Shown: piece by piece, positions 1 through 8,450 of the stretch | Position numbering within the stretch: position 1 is the stretch's first letter | Layout of the letters: each line of letters starts with the position of its first letter | Source of the DNA: Halomicrobium urmianum | Lineage (GTDB): Archaea > Halobacteriota > Halobacteria > Halobacteriales > Haloarculaceae | DNA: 64,000 nt | Direction: 5' to 3' | Assembly (NCBI RefSeq): GCF_020217425.1 | Contig: NZ_CP084090.1 | Span: forward strand, 558,001 to 622,000 | Made by a program: the position numbers and the translations under genes | Notes under the pieces: generated by a model | Databases searched by the model: none | The model's input: the letters and a program-made list of their open reading frames with translations, nothing else | Told to the model about the DNA's origin: nothing

Positions 1-35
1 AAAGCCTATTACGACAGACACACGCAGCCACGACT

Positions 36-716
36 ATGCCACGAGAATCGTACCAGGAAGGCCTGGACCAGCTCCGGGAAGACGTCCTCTACATGTCGGA
101 GGTCGTTCTGGAGCGGCTCCGGCTGGGACTCGACGCGCTCGAACAGAAAGATCCCGAGACCGCCCAGGAGGTCATCGAGGGCGACCACGAGATCAACCAG
201 CTGTACCTCGACCTGGAGCAGGACTGCATCGACCTGCTGGCGCTCCAGCAGCCCGTCGCCTCGGACCTGCGGTTCATCGCCGCCTCGTTCAAGATCATCA
301 CGGACCTCGAGCGGATCGCGGACCTGGCGACGAACCTCGCGGAGTACTCGGAGGGCGCCGAGCGCGACGTGTTCCCCGAGGTCGACATCCAGGGCGTCGC
401 GGACGTCGTCACGGAGATGATCGAGACGGCGATGGACGCCTACGCCGACGAGGACGCCGACCTCTGTTACGCCATCGCCCAGCGCGACGACGAGGTCGAC
501 GTCCTCTGCGAGGAGGCCAGCGAGGCCGTCGTCCGCGAACTGATCGAGCACGAGGTCGAGGACGAGGCCAGCGAGTCGGAAGTCGAGCAGTTGATGAACG
601 ACGTCTCCCGGCTCCTGCTGACGATCCGGGACCTCGAGCGGGTCGGCGACCACGCCGTCAACATCGCGGCCCGGACGCTGTACATGGTCGAGAACGACGA
701 CGACCTGATCTACTGA
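36..716 (+). CDS. phoU: Phosphate signalling/uptake regulator PhoU
   Basis: A 226-residue cytoplasmic PhoU protein, which links the Pst phosphate transporter to intracellular phosphate signalling. The two PhoU three-helix bundles are visible. Each carries the family's metal-binding signature, DLERIADLATN near residue 90 and DLERVGDHAVNIA near residue 200. The ATG at 36 gives a normal N-terminus. In haloarchaea phoU usually closes a pstSCAB-phoU operon, so the genes upstream of this window are probably pst genes; that is inference, because only 35 bases of upstream DNA are present. The protein is highly acidic, as expected for a halophile. Confidence 0.95.
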   Translation: MPRESYQEGLDQLREDVLYMSEVVLERLRLGLDALEQKDPETAQEVIEGDHEINQLYLDLEQDCIDLLALQQPVASDLRFIAASFKIITDLERIADLATNLAEYSEGAERDVFPEVDIQGVADVVTEMIETAMDAYADEDADLCYAIAQRDDEVDVLCEEASEAVVRELIEHEVEDEASESEVEQLMNDVSRLLLTIRDLERVGDHAVNIAARTLYMVENDDDLIY

Positions 717-756
717 GCGTTCTGAACGCGCGTCTCGCTCTCTCCCCCGCCCGCGT

Positions 757-1455
757 TCACGGCTCCTCGCCGCCCTCGAGTCCGCTCTCGGTGATCCGTA
801 GCTGGACCGTCTCGCCGGCGGCCTTCGACCGGTGCTTCTCCAGCGTCGCCCGGCGGTTGCCGCCGCGGAACCGATCGATGCGGACGACGGCGCCCGACCA
901 GTGGTTCAGCGTGTGTCCGCCCAGCGCACGCGTGCCGTCGCTCTCGGGGTCGCTGTACACCTGGTTGGTGAAGCAGACGGCGAGGTCGTGCTTGCGCGCC
1001 AGCGACAGCAGGTGCGTGATCTGCCGGGCGACGGCCCGCAGCGCCTCGCCCTCGTCGCCGCCGTCCCGCTCCAGCCGGTAGAAGCCGGTCGCGCTGTCGA
1101 GGACGATCAGGTCCACCTGCGAGGCCAGGTCGGCCGCGTCCTGGACGGCCTCGCGCTGCTGCTCGAAGTCCAGCGCCTCGGAGACGATAATCCGGCCGGC
1201 GACGTCCTCGACCGTCTCGTCGGTCCCGGCGACGCGGGCCTCGGCGATCTGTTCCATCCGGTCCGCCGACAGGCCCTCGGTGTCGACGTACAGCGCGGAC
1301 TCGCCGCGCGCGGCGGTCTCGACGGCGGCGCTCAGCGCGACCGTGGTCTTGCCCGCGGCCGGCGGGCCGTACACCTGGGTGGCCGCGCCGCGTTCGAGTC
1401 CCCCGCCCAGCAGGTCATCGAGGGGGTCACAGCCGGTCGAGACGAAGTCGCTCAC
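757..1455 (-). CDS. radB: DNA repair and recombination protein RadB
   Basis: A 232-residue RecA-superfamily ATPase that matches archaeal RadB, the RadA paralogue proposed to act as a recombination mediator. The Walker A motif GPPAAGKT lies at residues 30-37 and the Walker B segment is LIVLDSA. The N-terminal helix-hairpin-helix domain of RadA is absent and the length fits RadB rather than RadA (about 345). The gene is convergent with phoU and only 40 bases separate their ends. The opening MSDFVSTGCDPLDDLLGGG is the classic RadB/KaiC-type start. Confidence 0.93.
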   Translation of the reverse strand: MSDFVSTGCDPLDDLLGGGLERGAATQVYGPPAAGKTTVALSAAVETAARGESALYVDTEGLSADRMEQIAEARVAGTDETVEDVAGRIIVSEALDFEQQREAVQDAADLASQVDLIVLDSATGFYRLERDGGDEGEALRAVARQITHLLSLARKHDLAVCFTNQVYSDPESDGTRALGGHTLNHWSGAVVRIDRFRGGNRRATLEKHRSKAAGETVQLRITESGLEGGEEP

Positions 1456-1479
1456 GACCGACTGTTGTGGGAGGTCGGA

Positions 1480-2334
1480 TTAAACGGTGGTGGGTTTCGA
1501 TCGAACGCGCCGCTCCAGCGCGTCGAGGACGACGCCGGGGTCCACGTCGTCGTCCGTCAGGTCGTCGACGGCGAACCGGAGATCCGGTCGCCGCCGCCGG
1601 TGACAGACGACGGCGTCGTCCGTCTGGGACACGCCGCTGATCGACGCCCACGGGATCAGCCGGCAGTACAGGGGTGACGCGACAACCAGGCCCGCGTCGG
1701 CCGCGCGGTAGGTCCGTTCCTGCCCGATGTGGACGCCGATTACGCCCGCGTAGAAGACCAGGAGGCCGCCGAACTCGACCGCAGTGACGCCGACGACAGC
1801 GCCGCCAAACCACCCCGTTCCGCCAAGGACCGTCGCGGTCCCTGCGGCGGCGAGGACGCGACTGCGGGCGGCGGTCGGCCAGCCGGCCGTCCACTCCGCG
1901 GTTACGGTCCCGTCCCCTACAATCGCCTCCACGTACCGCGACCTGGCGAGCGCCGCGACCGCGAGGCCGGCGAGGCAGCTGAACAGACCGAAGAACAACC
2001 CCAGTATCACGAACAGGTCGGGTGCGGCGACGAGTAGTGCGCCCGCGAGGCCGACGGCGGTCAGAGCGGGCAACCAGCGGAGGCGGCTCCCGCCGAACCG
2101 CGCGATCAGGCTCGGCCGGCGGCCGACCGTCCACCAGGCCCCCGCGACGGCGAGGACGACGATCCCGAGGAAAGCGACGTACCCGACGCCGCCGTCCAGT
2201 CGGGCGACCGCGTCCAGAGCGAGCAGCGCGGGGACCGTCAGCACCAGGCCCAGGTACAGCCCCGCGGCGACGCCGAAGACGGGGTCGGCACCGGCGTTCG
2301 CGCCGGTTCCAGTCCGGGCGGCCGTGGTGCTCAT
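1480..2334 (-). CDS. Haloarchaeal multi-pass membrane protein with C-terminal PH-like region
   Basis: A 284-residue membrane protein I cannot assign to a named family. Several hydrophobic segments fill the first two thirds: pairs near residues 20-65, near 85-130 and near 160-200. The soluble C-terminal part has the pattern of a bacterial PH-like domain: TYRAADAGLVV, then SPLYCRLIPWASISGV, then a basic patch CHRRRRPDLRF. It sits upstream of radB on the same strand with a 24-base gap and may be cotranscribed with it. The start follows a run of Ala/Thr (MSTTAARTGTGAN), which is weak evidence, so the true start could be slightly downstream. Confidence 0.6.
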   Translation of the reverse strand: MSTTAARTGTGANAGADPVFGVAAGLYLGLVLTVPALLALDAVARLDGGVGYVAFLGIVVLAVAGAWWTVGRRPSLIARFGGSRLRWLPALTAVGLAGALLVAAPDLFVILGLFFGLFSCLAGLAVAALARSRYVEAIVGDGTVTAEWTAGWPTAARSRVLAAAGTATVLGGTGWFGGAVVGVTAVEFGGLLVFYAGVIGVHIGQERTYRAADAGLVVASPLYCRLIPWASISGVSQTDDAVVCHRRRRPDLRFAVDDLTDDDVDPGVVLDALERRVRSKPTTV

Positions 2335-2430
2335 GGCCGAATCGTCTCATCGGGGAAACAAGTGTCTGTCCGTCACCGGGACGCCCGAGCGACCACACGC
2401 GTAAGTGCCGCCCGGCCCAAGACCACGCCA

Positions 2431-3165
2431 GTGATCGTCGTCGCGACGGAGGACTTCGAGGTGTACCACGGCGTGGTCCAGGAGTTGCGCGAGCGGGGGG
2501 TGACGTTCACGACCGTCGAGCCCGACGAGGACCTGCCGGACGAGGCCACTGTGGTCGTGACGGCCAGCGACGAGGAGTGGTCGCCGACGGGCGTCGAGGT
2601 GGTGCGCGCGGACCCGGGCGAGCCCCGCCCCGCCGTCGACGAGGTAGTCGCCGTCCTCCGCGGAGGCGGCGGCCGCACCGTCGTCGGCATCGACCCGGGC
2701 GAGCGGCCGGGCATCGCCGTGCTCTCCGGCGACGCCGTCGTCGCCGCGTTTCAGGTGCCCGAGGAGGAGGCCGCCGTCACGGTCCGTCGGGAGGTCGAGG
2801 ACGCCGTCGACCCGCTGGTCCGGATCGGCGACGGCGCCCGCCTCGTCGGCGCCCGCATCGTCGACGAGATCGACGTTCCCGTGGAACTGGTCGACGAGAC
2901 CGGGACGACGCCGTACCTGGGCTCGGGTGCCCGCGGCATGGGCGACGTGCTCGCCGCGGTCAACATCGCACGCATCGAGGGCGAGGAGATCGAGTCACGA
3001 GACGTCGAACCCACCCCCGGAGAGCTCACCCGGATCAAGGACCGCTCCCGGGAGGCGAGCGAGGGTAACCGCGCCATCGACGAGGAACTGGCCCGCCGTG
3101 TCGCGCTGGGCGAGCTGACGCTGGAGGAGGCGCTGGAGCGCCATCGCGGCGGCGACGACGACTGA
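2431..3165 (+). CDS. RNase H-fold (RuvC/YqgF-like) protein, function unknown
   Basis: A roughly 244-residue soluble protein. The central segment VVGIDPGERPGIAVLSGD is the first strand-loop of the RNase H fold seen in RuvC and YqgF-type resolvases, with the catalytic Asp in GIDPG. A second acidic site is likely within the following strands. The C-terminal tail after PTPGELTRIKDRSRE is helical and charged and may bind nucleic acid. I prefer the GTG at 2431, giving VIVVATEDFEVYHG, over the upstream ATG at 2362, because the 23 residues before it are basic and atypical of the rest. The function is not known; a nuclease or resolvase role is inference only. Confidence 0.65.
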   Translation: MIVVATEDFEVYHGVVQELRERGVTFTTVEPDEDLPDEATVVVTASDEEWSPTGVEVVRADPGEPRPAVDEVVAVLRGGGGRTVVGIDPGERPGIAVLSGDAVVAAFQVPEEEAAVTVRREVEDAVDPLVRIGDGARLVGARIVDEIDVPVELVDETGTTPYLGSGARGMGDVLAAVNIARIEGEEIESRDVEPTPGELTRIKDRSREASEGNRAIDEELARRVALGELTLEEALERHRGGDDD

Positions 3166-3219
3166 CCGTCAGATCGCCCGGCGAAGGAGGTCCAGAGCCG
3201 CCACGACGACGGCGGCAAC

Positions 3220-3369
3220 TTACAGCATGATCAGTGGCCAACCGAGCGCGGCGGCCGCCTGCGACTCGGCGTAGACGGCGAACAGCAGGTCCATGCAGAG
3301 CGCGGCCACGACGGCGAGGGCGACGGCGACGGTCGGCGGGAGGGACCGGAGGGAGGCGGGAACGGTCAT
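3220..3369 (-). CDS. Small single-pass membrane protein (49 aa)
   Basis: A 49-residue reading frame with a start ATG at 3369 and a TAA stop at 3220. It begins MTVPASLRSLPP, continues with one hydrophobic stretch of about 20 residues (TVAVALAVVAALCMDLLFAV), and ends with a short amphipathic tail. It fills the gap between the RNase H-fold gene and larC. Small membrane proteins of this kind are common and poorly characterised in haloarchaea. Composition and a clean start and stop support it, but no homology is recognised. Confidence 0.45.
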   Translation of the reverse strand: MTVPASLRSLPPTVAVALAVVAALCMDLLFAVYAESQAAAALGWPLIML

Positions 3370-3438
3370 ATCGGCGGCTACTCGCGGTCCCGATAAATCG
3401 TCACGGATACGCTCACCGTTCGACTGCCGCGTAGGGCT

Positions 3439-4830
3439 TCACTCCCGGTCGCGGGCGGTCGCCTCCGCGCGGCGCATCACCTCGCGGACGGGGAGGTCGG
3501 TCGCCGCTGCAACTGCCGCCGCGTCGTCGTACTCGGCGCTGACGTCGTAGACGTCGCCGTCCGCGTCGCTGGCCACCTTCACGGCCACGTCGTGGGGCTC
3601 GCCGTCGGCGGCGACGGTCACGGTCACGAGTTCTCGCTGCGCGATCCAGCGGTGACCGGCGCCGTGCTCGCGGACGCCGAGCGTCCCCGTCTCCTCGGCC
3701 AGCCGGCGGGCGACTCGCTCGACGTCGGCGGGCTTGCAGATGACCTTCACGAGGTGGCCGGGCCGGGACTTCTTCATCGTCGCCGGCAGGATCGAGACGT
3801 CCCGTGCGCCCGCGTCCGCCAGCGAGCGCTGGAGGTCGCCCAGCAGCTCCGGCGACGCGTCGTCGAGGTTCGTCTCCAGCACGGTGATCTCGTCGCGGAC
3901 GAGCCCACCGCTGCCGTCCCCGACCATCGCTCGCAGTACGTTCGGACGCTCGGGGAAGTCGTAGCCGCCGGCACCGTAGCCCGAGGCCGCGACGTCCAGT
4001 TCGGGCAGCGCGTCGACGCCGTCGGCGACGTGGGCGAGGATGGCCGCGCCGGTCGGCGTCAGCAGCTCCGACTCGACGGGGCCACCCCGGAGCGACCAGT
4101 CGGCGCGCTCCGCGATCTCGACGACCGCCGGCGCCGGCACGGGGTAGGTCCCGTGGCTCATTTCGGCGGCGCCCTCGCCAGCGGCCAGCGGCGTGGTCAC
4201 GACGCGTTCGACGTCGAGGTCGTCCAGCAGGAGGCAGGCCCCGACAACGTCGGCGATGGCGTCGTCGGCCCCCACCTCGTGGAAGTGCGTCTCCGCGAGG
4301 TCGGTGCCGTGGACCGCGGCCTCGGCCTCGCCGAGGATCTCGAAGACCGCCAGCGCGTCCGACTCGACGCCGTCCGAGAGGTCCATCCCGGCCACGATCT
4401 CTCTGACCTCCTCGTAGCTCCTGTGCGGGCCGTGGCCCTCCGCGTGCACGTGGCCGGAGTCGTCGTCAGCGTGGTCGTGGTCAGAGTGGTCGTGACCGTG
4501 GCCACTGTCCTCGTGATCATGGTCGTTGCCGTCGCCCTCGTGGTGATGGCCGTCGTGATCGTGACCGTGGCCGTCGCCCTCGTGATCGTGGTCGTGATCG
4601 TGACCGTCCGACTCGTCTCCGTCGCCCGGTTCTGACCCCTCGTCTGCCAGCAGCACGTCCACCGTCGTCGCGGCGATCCCGTTCTTCGTCGTCTCGCCGA
4701 CCTCGTAGCGGACGGGCAGAGCCGCTTCGACGGGGGCCAGCGCGTTCCGGTCGGCGCCGACGGCGAGCAGGGCGGCCAGTAGCATGTCACCGCTGGCGCC
4801 CATACTGCCGTCGAGAGCGAGCGTTCGCAT
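3439..4830 (-). CDS. larC: Nickel-pincer cofactor biosynthesis protein LarC with His/Asp-rich insert
   Basis: A 463-residue LarC (UPF0272) protein. LarC is a CTP-dependent cyclometallase that inserts nickel into the thiolated pyridinium cofactor used by lactate racemase and related LarA enzymes. The N-terminal LDGSMGASGDMLLAAL, the AETHFHEVGADDAIADV segment and the C-terminal NLDDASPELLG and MKKSRPGHLVKV motifs are all family hallmarks. Between about residues 70 and 135 lies an insert dominated by His, Asp and Gly (dozens of His in HDHDHD-type runs), which could store or deliver nickel. In bacteria LarC may be split into two frames; here it is continuous. No larA, larB or larE is visible nearby. 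Confidence 0.92.
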   Translation of the reverse strand: MRTLALDGSMGASGDMLLAALLAVGADRNALAPVEAALPVRYEVGETTKNGIAATTVDVLLADEGSEPGDGDESDGHDHDHDHEGDGHGHDHDGHHHEGDGNDHDHEDSGHGHDHSDHDHADDDSGHVHAEGHGPHRSYEEVREIVAGMDLSDGVESDALAVFEILGEAEAAVHGTDLAETHFHEVGADDAIADVVGACLLLDDLDVERVVTTPLAAGEGAAEMSHGTYPVPAPAVVEIAERADWSLRGGPVESELLTPTGAAILAHVADGVDALPELDVAASGYGAGGYDFPERPNVLRAMVGDGSGGLVRDEITVLETNLDDASPELLGDLQRSLADAGARDVSILPATMKKSRPGHLVKVICKPADVERVARRLAEETGTLGVREHGAGHRWIAQRELVTVTVAADGEPHDVAVKVASDADGDVYDVSAEYDDAAAVAAATDLPVREVMRRAEATARDRE

Positions 4831-4939
4831 ACTTCAACTGAGGCCGGCCGCCGACAAAAGCCCCACTCATGCGCGACGAGAGAGGATTGGCATCGACGAG
4901 TACGGGAGCCAGAAAGCCCCCGAGCGCTCGGCCCCTTTC

Positions 4940-5020
4940 ATACTGCCGGCTGTAACATTTCGAAAGTACTCGCCACCACGGGGGTGGCGAGTATCTTTAC
5001 GAACTTACAGCCGGCAGTAT
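4940..5020. repeat. 81-bp inverted-repeat (MITE-like) element
   Basis: The outer arms ATACTGCCGGCTGTAA (4940-4955) and its exact reverse complement (5005-5020) are 16-bp perfect terminal inverted repeats. A second, inner hairpin (ACTCGCCACC ... GGGTGGCGAGT) is nested inside. The nested palindromic layout and compact size are typical of miniature inverted-repeat elements. Only one copy was noticed in this window, so family status is inferred. Confidence 0.6.
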
Positions 5021-5021
5021 C

Positions 5022-5065
5022 AGTCCCACCCGATGCCGGCTGGTCAATCCAGGCTGGGTGGGACT
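5022..5065. repeat. Hairpin AGTCCCACCC...GGGTGGGACT, terminator or transposon-end remnant
   Basis: A perfect 10-bp stem (5022-5031 and 5056-5065) encloses a 24-base loop and is followed by TTTCT. It could act as a terminator or be a relic end of an IS200/IS605-type element; no transposase frame remains next to it. Confidence 0.4.
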
Positions 5066-5111
5066 TTCTGGCTGGTCTCTCCCACAGTCGCGTGAGTAAA
5101 CATGATGACCC

Positions 5112-5134
5112 GAGAGCCCTCCTTGACGGCTCTC
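5112..5134. terminator. Short hairpin GAGAGCC/GGCTCTC downstream of the uspA-type gene
   Basis: A 7-bp perfect stem with a 9-base loop lies just beyond the stop codon of the leftward stress-protein gene at 5151. Position and structure fit a 3' processing or termination hairpin, but no T-tract is obvious on the relevant strand. Confidence 0.3.
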
Positions 5135-5150
5135 CGGGCTCGCACAGGAA

Positions 5151-5564
5151 CTAGCGCCCGCGGACGACGTGGACGTCGAAGTCAGCGCCCTCGCCGTCGA
5201 CGGGGACGACCACGCGGCCGTCGCCGGCGCCGCCGAGGAACACCACGTCGGCGTCGACCTCGCGGGCGACGCGGCGGACCGCCTCCGAGAGACCGCCGTC
5301 CGGCGCGTGGGCGCCGGAGTCCTCGAACCGGAGCTCGGCGTCGGCGGTGGCCTCCTCGATCTTCCGCTGAAGGTCGTCGGCGGCCGTCTCGACCGCGAAG
5401 TCCTCCGACGGATCGATCCACTGGCGGCGCTCGGCGTAGCTCTCGCCAGTCGGTACCAGCGTCGTCGCCACGACGTCGTGGTCCAGCGCCGCACCGTACG
5501 ACACGGCGCGTTCCAGAGCGGCGGTCGTCTGCGGCGTTCCGTCGTACGGGACGAGGAATACCAT
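5151..5564 (-). CDS. Universal stress protein (UspA family)
   Basis: A 137-residue single-domain UspA protein. It starts MVFLVPYDGTPQTTAALERA, the usual beta1-alpha1 segment with the conserved Asp in PYDGT, and ends with a nucleotide-binding-loop region GGAGDGRVVVPVDGE, a variant of the G2xG9GS motif. The ATG at 5564 is chosen because the 40 residues that would precede it are basic and low complexity. It stands alone, convergent with nothing and divergent from cdc48. Its specific role is not predictable; UspA proteins bind ATP or AMP and respond to stress. Confidence 0.85.
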   Translation of the reverse strand: MVFLVPYDGTPQTTAALERAVSYGAALDHDVVATTLVPTGESYAERRQWIDPSEDFAVETAADDLQRKIEEATADAELRFEDSGAHAPDGGLSEAVRRVAREVDADVVFLGGAGDGRVVVPVDGEGADFDVHVVRGR

Positions 5565-5720
5565 ACGAGTGGCTAACGAGTGGCGAGGATAAGAAACCTC
5601 CTCACGGCGGCGCGGGTCTTTCCCCGCCGAGGCGGCCGCCGACCTGTCACACGAATCGGTCAGTGTGGGTTGGTAGCTAGTCACATAAGTAACTGCCGGC
5701 CAGCGGTCCGACCGCCGGTA

Positions 5721-5730
5721 GCATAAAACA
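5721..5730 (+). promoter_or_regulatory. Probable TATA-like box of cdc48
   Basis: GCATAAAACA is the AT-rich island in an otherwise GC-rich leader, about 40-50 bases before the ATG at 5770. This would place transcription initiation near 5750 and give a short leader. Confidence 0.4.
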
Positions 5731-5769
5731 TATCTCCGGCCATCACGGAACTGATTGTATCCCCGTACT

Positions 5770-7995
5770 ATGAACGAGGTTCAACTCGAGGTGGCGAAGG
5801 CCTACCCCAACGACTCGGGGCGCGGCATCGCCCGTCTCGACCCGGACACGCTGTTGCATCTCAAGCTCTCGCCCGGCGACATCATCGAGATCGAGGGGAG
5901 CGACACGACCGCGGCCAAGGTGTGGCGCGCCGACCGCCAGGACTGGAACACCGACACCGTCCGCATCGACGGGTTCACCCGGCAGAACGCCGACGTGGGC
6001 ATCGGCGAGCGCGTCGAGATCCGCAAGGCCGAGGCCGAGAAGGCCGACAAGCTCGTGCTGGCCCCGCCCGAGGAGGCGTCGGTCCAGTTCGGCTCCGACG
6101 CGGCCGGCATGGTCAAGCGCCAGATCCTCAAGCGCCCGGTCGTCGAGCGCGACATCGTGCCCGTGATGTCGAGCACCAACCACCCCTTCATGCGCTCGCC
6201 CGGCCAGGCGATCCCGCTGATCGCCGTCGAGACCGAGCCCGACGGGGTCTGCCTGATCACCGAAGACACCGAGGTGGAGCTCCGCGAGGAGCCGATCTCC
6301 GGCTTCGAGAAGACCGGCGGCGGCATCACCTACGAGGACATCGGCGGCCTCCAGAACGAGATCCAGCGGGTGCGCGAGATGGTCGAGCTGCCGATGAAGC
6401 ACCCCCAGATCTTCAAGAAGCTCGGCATCGAGCCGCCCCAGGGGGTGCTCCTGCACGGGCCGCCCGGCACCGGCAAGACCCTGCTCGCGAAGGCCGTCGC
6501 CAACGAGACCTCTGCTAGCTTCTTCTCGATCGCGGGCCCGGAGATCATCTCGAAGTACTACGGTGAGTCCGAACAGCAGCTCCGGGAGATCTTCGAGGAC
6601 GCCAGCGAGGAGGCGCCCTCGATCATCTTCATCGACGAACTCGACTCCATCGCACCGAAGCGGGAGGACGTCACGGGCGAGGTCGAGCGCCGCGTCGTCG
6701 CGCAGTTGCTGACGATGATGGACGGCCTCGAATCGCGGGGCCAGGTCATCGTCATCGCCGCGACCAACCGCGTCGACTCCGTCGACCCCGCGCTGCGCCG
6801 CCCCGGCCGCTTCGACCGCGAGATCGAGATCGGCGTCCCGGACGAGACCGGCCGCGAGGAAATCCTGCAGATCCACACCCGCGGCATGCCCCTCTCGGAC
6901 GACGTCGCGCTCCCCGACCTCGCCGAGGACACCCACGGCTTCGTCGGCGCCGACATCGAGAGCCTCACCAAGGAGGCCGCGATGAAGGCCCTGCGGCGCT
7001 ACCTCCCGGAGATCGACCTCGACGAGGAGGACATCCCGCCGAGCCTCATCGACCGGATGATCATCAAGCGCGAGGACTTCCGCGGCGCCCTCAACGAGGT
7101 GAGTCCGAGCGCCATGCGGGAGGTGCTGGTCGAGCTCCCGAAGATATCGTGGGACGACGTCGGCGGCCTCCAGGACGCCCAGAGCCAGATTCAGGAGTCC
7201 ATCGAGTGGCCGATGAACCAGCCCGAGAAGTTCGAGCGCATGGGCATCAAACCTCCGTCGGGCGTCCTCCTGTACGGCCCGCCGGGCACGGGCAAGACGC
7301 TGATGGCCAAGGCCGTCGCCAACGAGACCGACGCCAACTTCATCTCGGTGCGCGGGCCCCAGCTCCTCTCGAAGTGGGTCGGCGAGTCCGAGAAAGCCAT
7401 CCGCCAGACGTTCCGCAAGGCGAAGCAGGTCGCCCCCACGGTGATCTTCTTCGACGAGCTGGACTCGCTGGCGCCCGGCCGCGGCGGCGACGTCGGTAGC
7501 AACGTCTCCGAGCGCGTGGTCAACCAGCTGCTGACCGAACTCGACGGCCTCGAATCGATGGAGGACGTCATGGTCATCGGTGCGACCAACCGCCCGGACA
7601 TCATCGACCCCGCGCTGATCCGTTCGGGCCGGTTCGACCGGATGGTCATGGTCGGCGAGCCCGACGTCGAGGGCCGCGAGCAGATCCTCAAGATCCACAC
7701 CGGCGACACGCCGCTGTCGCCCGACGTCAGCCTCCGGGAACTCGCGGAGATGACCGGCGGCTACGTCGGCTCCGACCTCGAATCGATCGCCCGCGAGGCC
7801 GCCATCGAGGCGCTCCGCGAGGACGACGACGCCGAGGAAGTCGGCATGAAGCACTTCCGGCAGGCGCTGGACAGCGTCCGCCCGACCATCGACGAGGACA
7901 TCCGCGACTACTACGAGCAGATGGCAGAGGAGTTCAAGGGCGGCGGCCCCGAACCCTCCAAGCAGGCCGGCGGCGGCCGCATCGGTTTCCAATAG
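5770..7995 (+). CDS. cdc48: AAA+ ATPase Cdc48/VCP (VAT)
   Basis: A 741-residue Cdc48-type unfoldase, which extracts and unfolds proteins for the proteasome. The order is classical: an N-terminal double-psi barrel plus CDC48_2 domain (residues 1-190), then the D1 and D2 ATPase domains. Walker A motifs GPPGTGKT start at residues 230 and 503, each followed by a DELDS(I/L)AP Walker B. The last residues, GGGRIGFQ, resemble a flexible hydrophobic tail. The start [17 protein letters not shown] is the conserved family start. Known intein insertion sites at the P-loops are unoccupied. Confidence 0.97.
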   Translation: MNEVQLEVAKAYPNDSGRGIARLDPDTLLHLKLSPGDIIEIEGSDTTAAKVWRADRQDWNTDTVRIDGFTRQNADVGIGERVEIRKAEAEKADKLVLAPPEEASVQFGSDAAGMVKRQILKRPVVERDIVPVMSSTNHPFMRSPGQAIPLIAVETEPDGVCLITEDTEVELREEPISGFEKTGGGITYEDIGGLQNEIQRVREMVELPMKHPQIFKKLGIEPPQGVLLHGPPGTGKTLLAKAVANETSASFFSIAGPEIISKYYGESEQQLREIFEDASEEAPSIIFIDELDSIAPKREDVTGEVERRVVAQLLTMMDGLESRGQVIVIAATNRVDSVDPALRRPGRFDREIEIGVPDETGREEILQIHTRGMPLSDDVALPDLAEDTHGFVGADIESLTKEAAMKALRRYLPEIDLDEEDIPPSLIDRMIIKREDFRGALNEVSPSAMREVLVELPKISWDDVGGLQDAQSQIQESIEWPMNQPEKFERMGIKPPSGVLLYGPPGTGKTLMAKAVANETDANFISVRGPQLLSKWVGESEKAIRQTFRKAKQVAPTVIFFDELDSLAPGRGGDVGSNVSERVVNQLLTELDGLESMEDVMVIGATNRPDIIDPALIRSGRFDRMVMVGEPDVEGREQILKIHTGDTPLSPDVSLRELAEMTGGYVGSDLESIAREAAIEALREDDDAEEVGMKHFRQALDSVRPTIDEDIRDYYEQMAEEFKGGGPEPSKQAGGGRIGFQ

Positions 7996-8450
7996 GCTAC
8001 CACCTTTTTGCTGTCGTTCGAGAGAGCGAAGCTCTCTCGTGATGACGAAAGACGCCTGCGGCGTCTTTCGAACCACGTCGGGTGTCCTCGCTCGCTTCGC
8101 TCGCTGCGGGCACCACGCCTTGGAAAAACGTGGGCGAAAAACATCTCGCGAGTTCCGGAGGCGCTCGCGAGTGAACCGCGCCTCGCTTCGCTCGGCGCGG
8201 ATGCTTGACTTACTGAAATCGCTCGTCTAGCCGCGACAACACTTCCCACCACGGTCGGGAATCAGTGGTTGGGATGCCACGTCGTCACCGACACAGCAGA
8301 TCCTAAACATTTAGCCACCACTTCCATCCGGTGTCGTGCCGAAGAAAAGCTCGCCGGGACGCGAGGCCCGGTATGACACCTGCACCCATCGACGTCCGCG
8401 ACACTGTGAGGGGGTTTTTAACGAACCCCGAATTCGGGATGGCAGTCAGG
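7996..8450. other. Intergenic region with tandem trinucleotide-loop hairpins
   Basis: This 455-base stretch between cdc48 and the convergent CBS gene carries no supported gene. Its first half (8019-8200) is a chain of near-perfect palindromes with very short loops; the second half (8230-8440) shows nothing notable apart from an AT-rich run near 8310. Confidence 0.5.
8019..8200. repeat. Cluster of short-loop palindromes
   Basis: Hairpins at 8019-8039 (CGAGAGAGC-gaa-GCTCTCTCG), 8046-8070 (CGAAAGACGCC-tgc-GGCGTCTTTCG) and 8176-8200 (CCGCGCC ... GGCGCGG) are perfect. Between them CGCTCGCTTCGCTCG-type repeats occur. The block lies directly after cdc48 and before a convergent gene, so it could act as a bidirectional terminator or as a landing site for small elements. 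Confidence 0.5.

Larger units (their letters stand above)
4831..5150. other. Intergenic stretch with two palindromic elements and no gene
   Basis: The 320 bases between larC and the stress-protein gene hold no convincing reading frame. They contain a long inverted repeat at 4940-5020, immediately followed by a second hairpin at 5022-5065 and a third short hairpin at 5112-5134. The clustering suggests remnants of small mobile elements or transcription terminators rather than a gene. Confidence 0.6.

Noticed and set aside
5770-7995. Intein in cdc48 or rfcL
   Set aside because: Both P-loop regions read continuously with no insertion or composition change; only nrdJ shows a possible scar.
5743-8076. 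777-residue open frame on the strand opposite cdc48
   Set aside because: It mirrors cdc48 almost exactly; long antisense frames are expected in GC-rich genes with third-position GC bias. The composition (Leu/Arg/Asp/Val/His-rich with no motif) is not protein-like.
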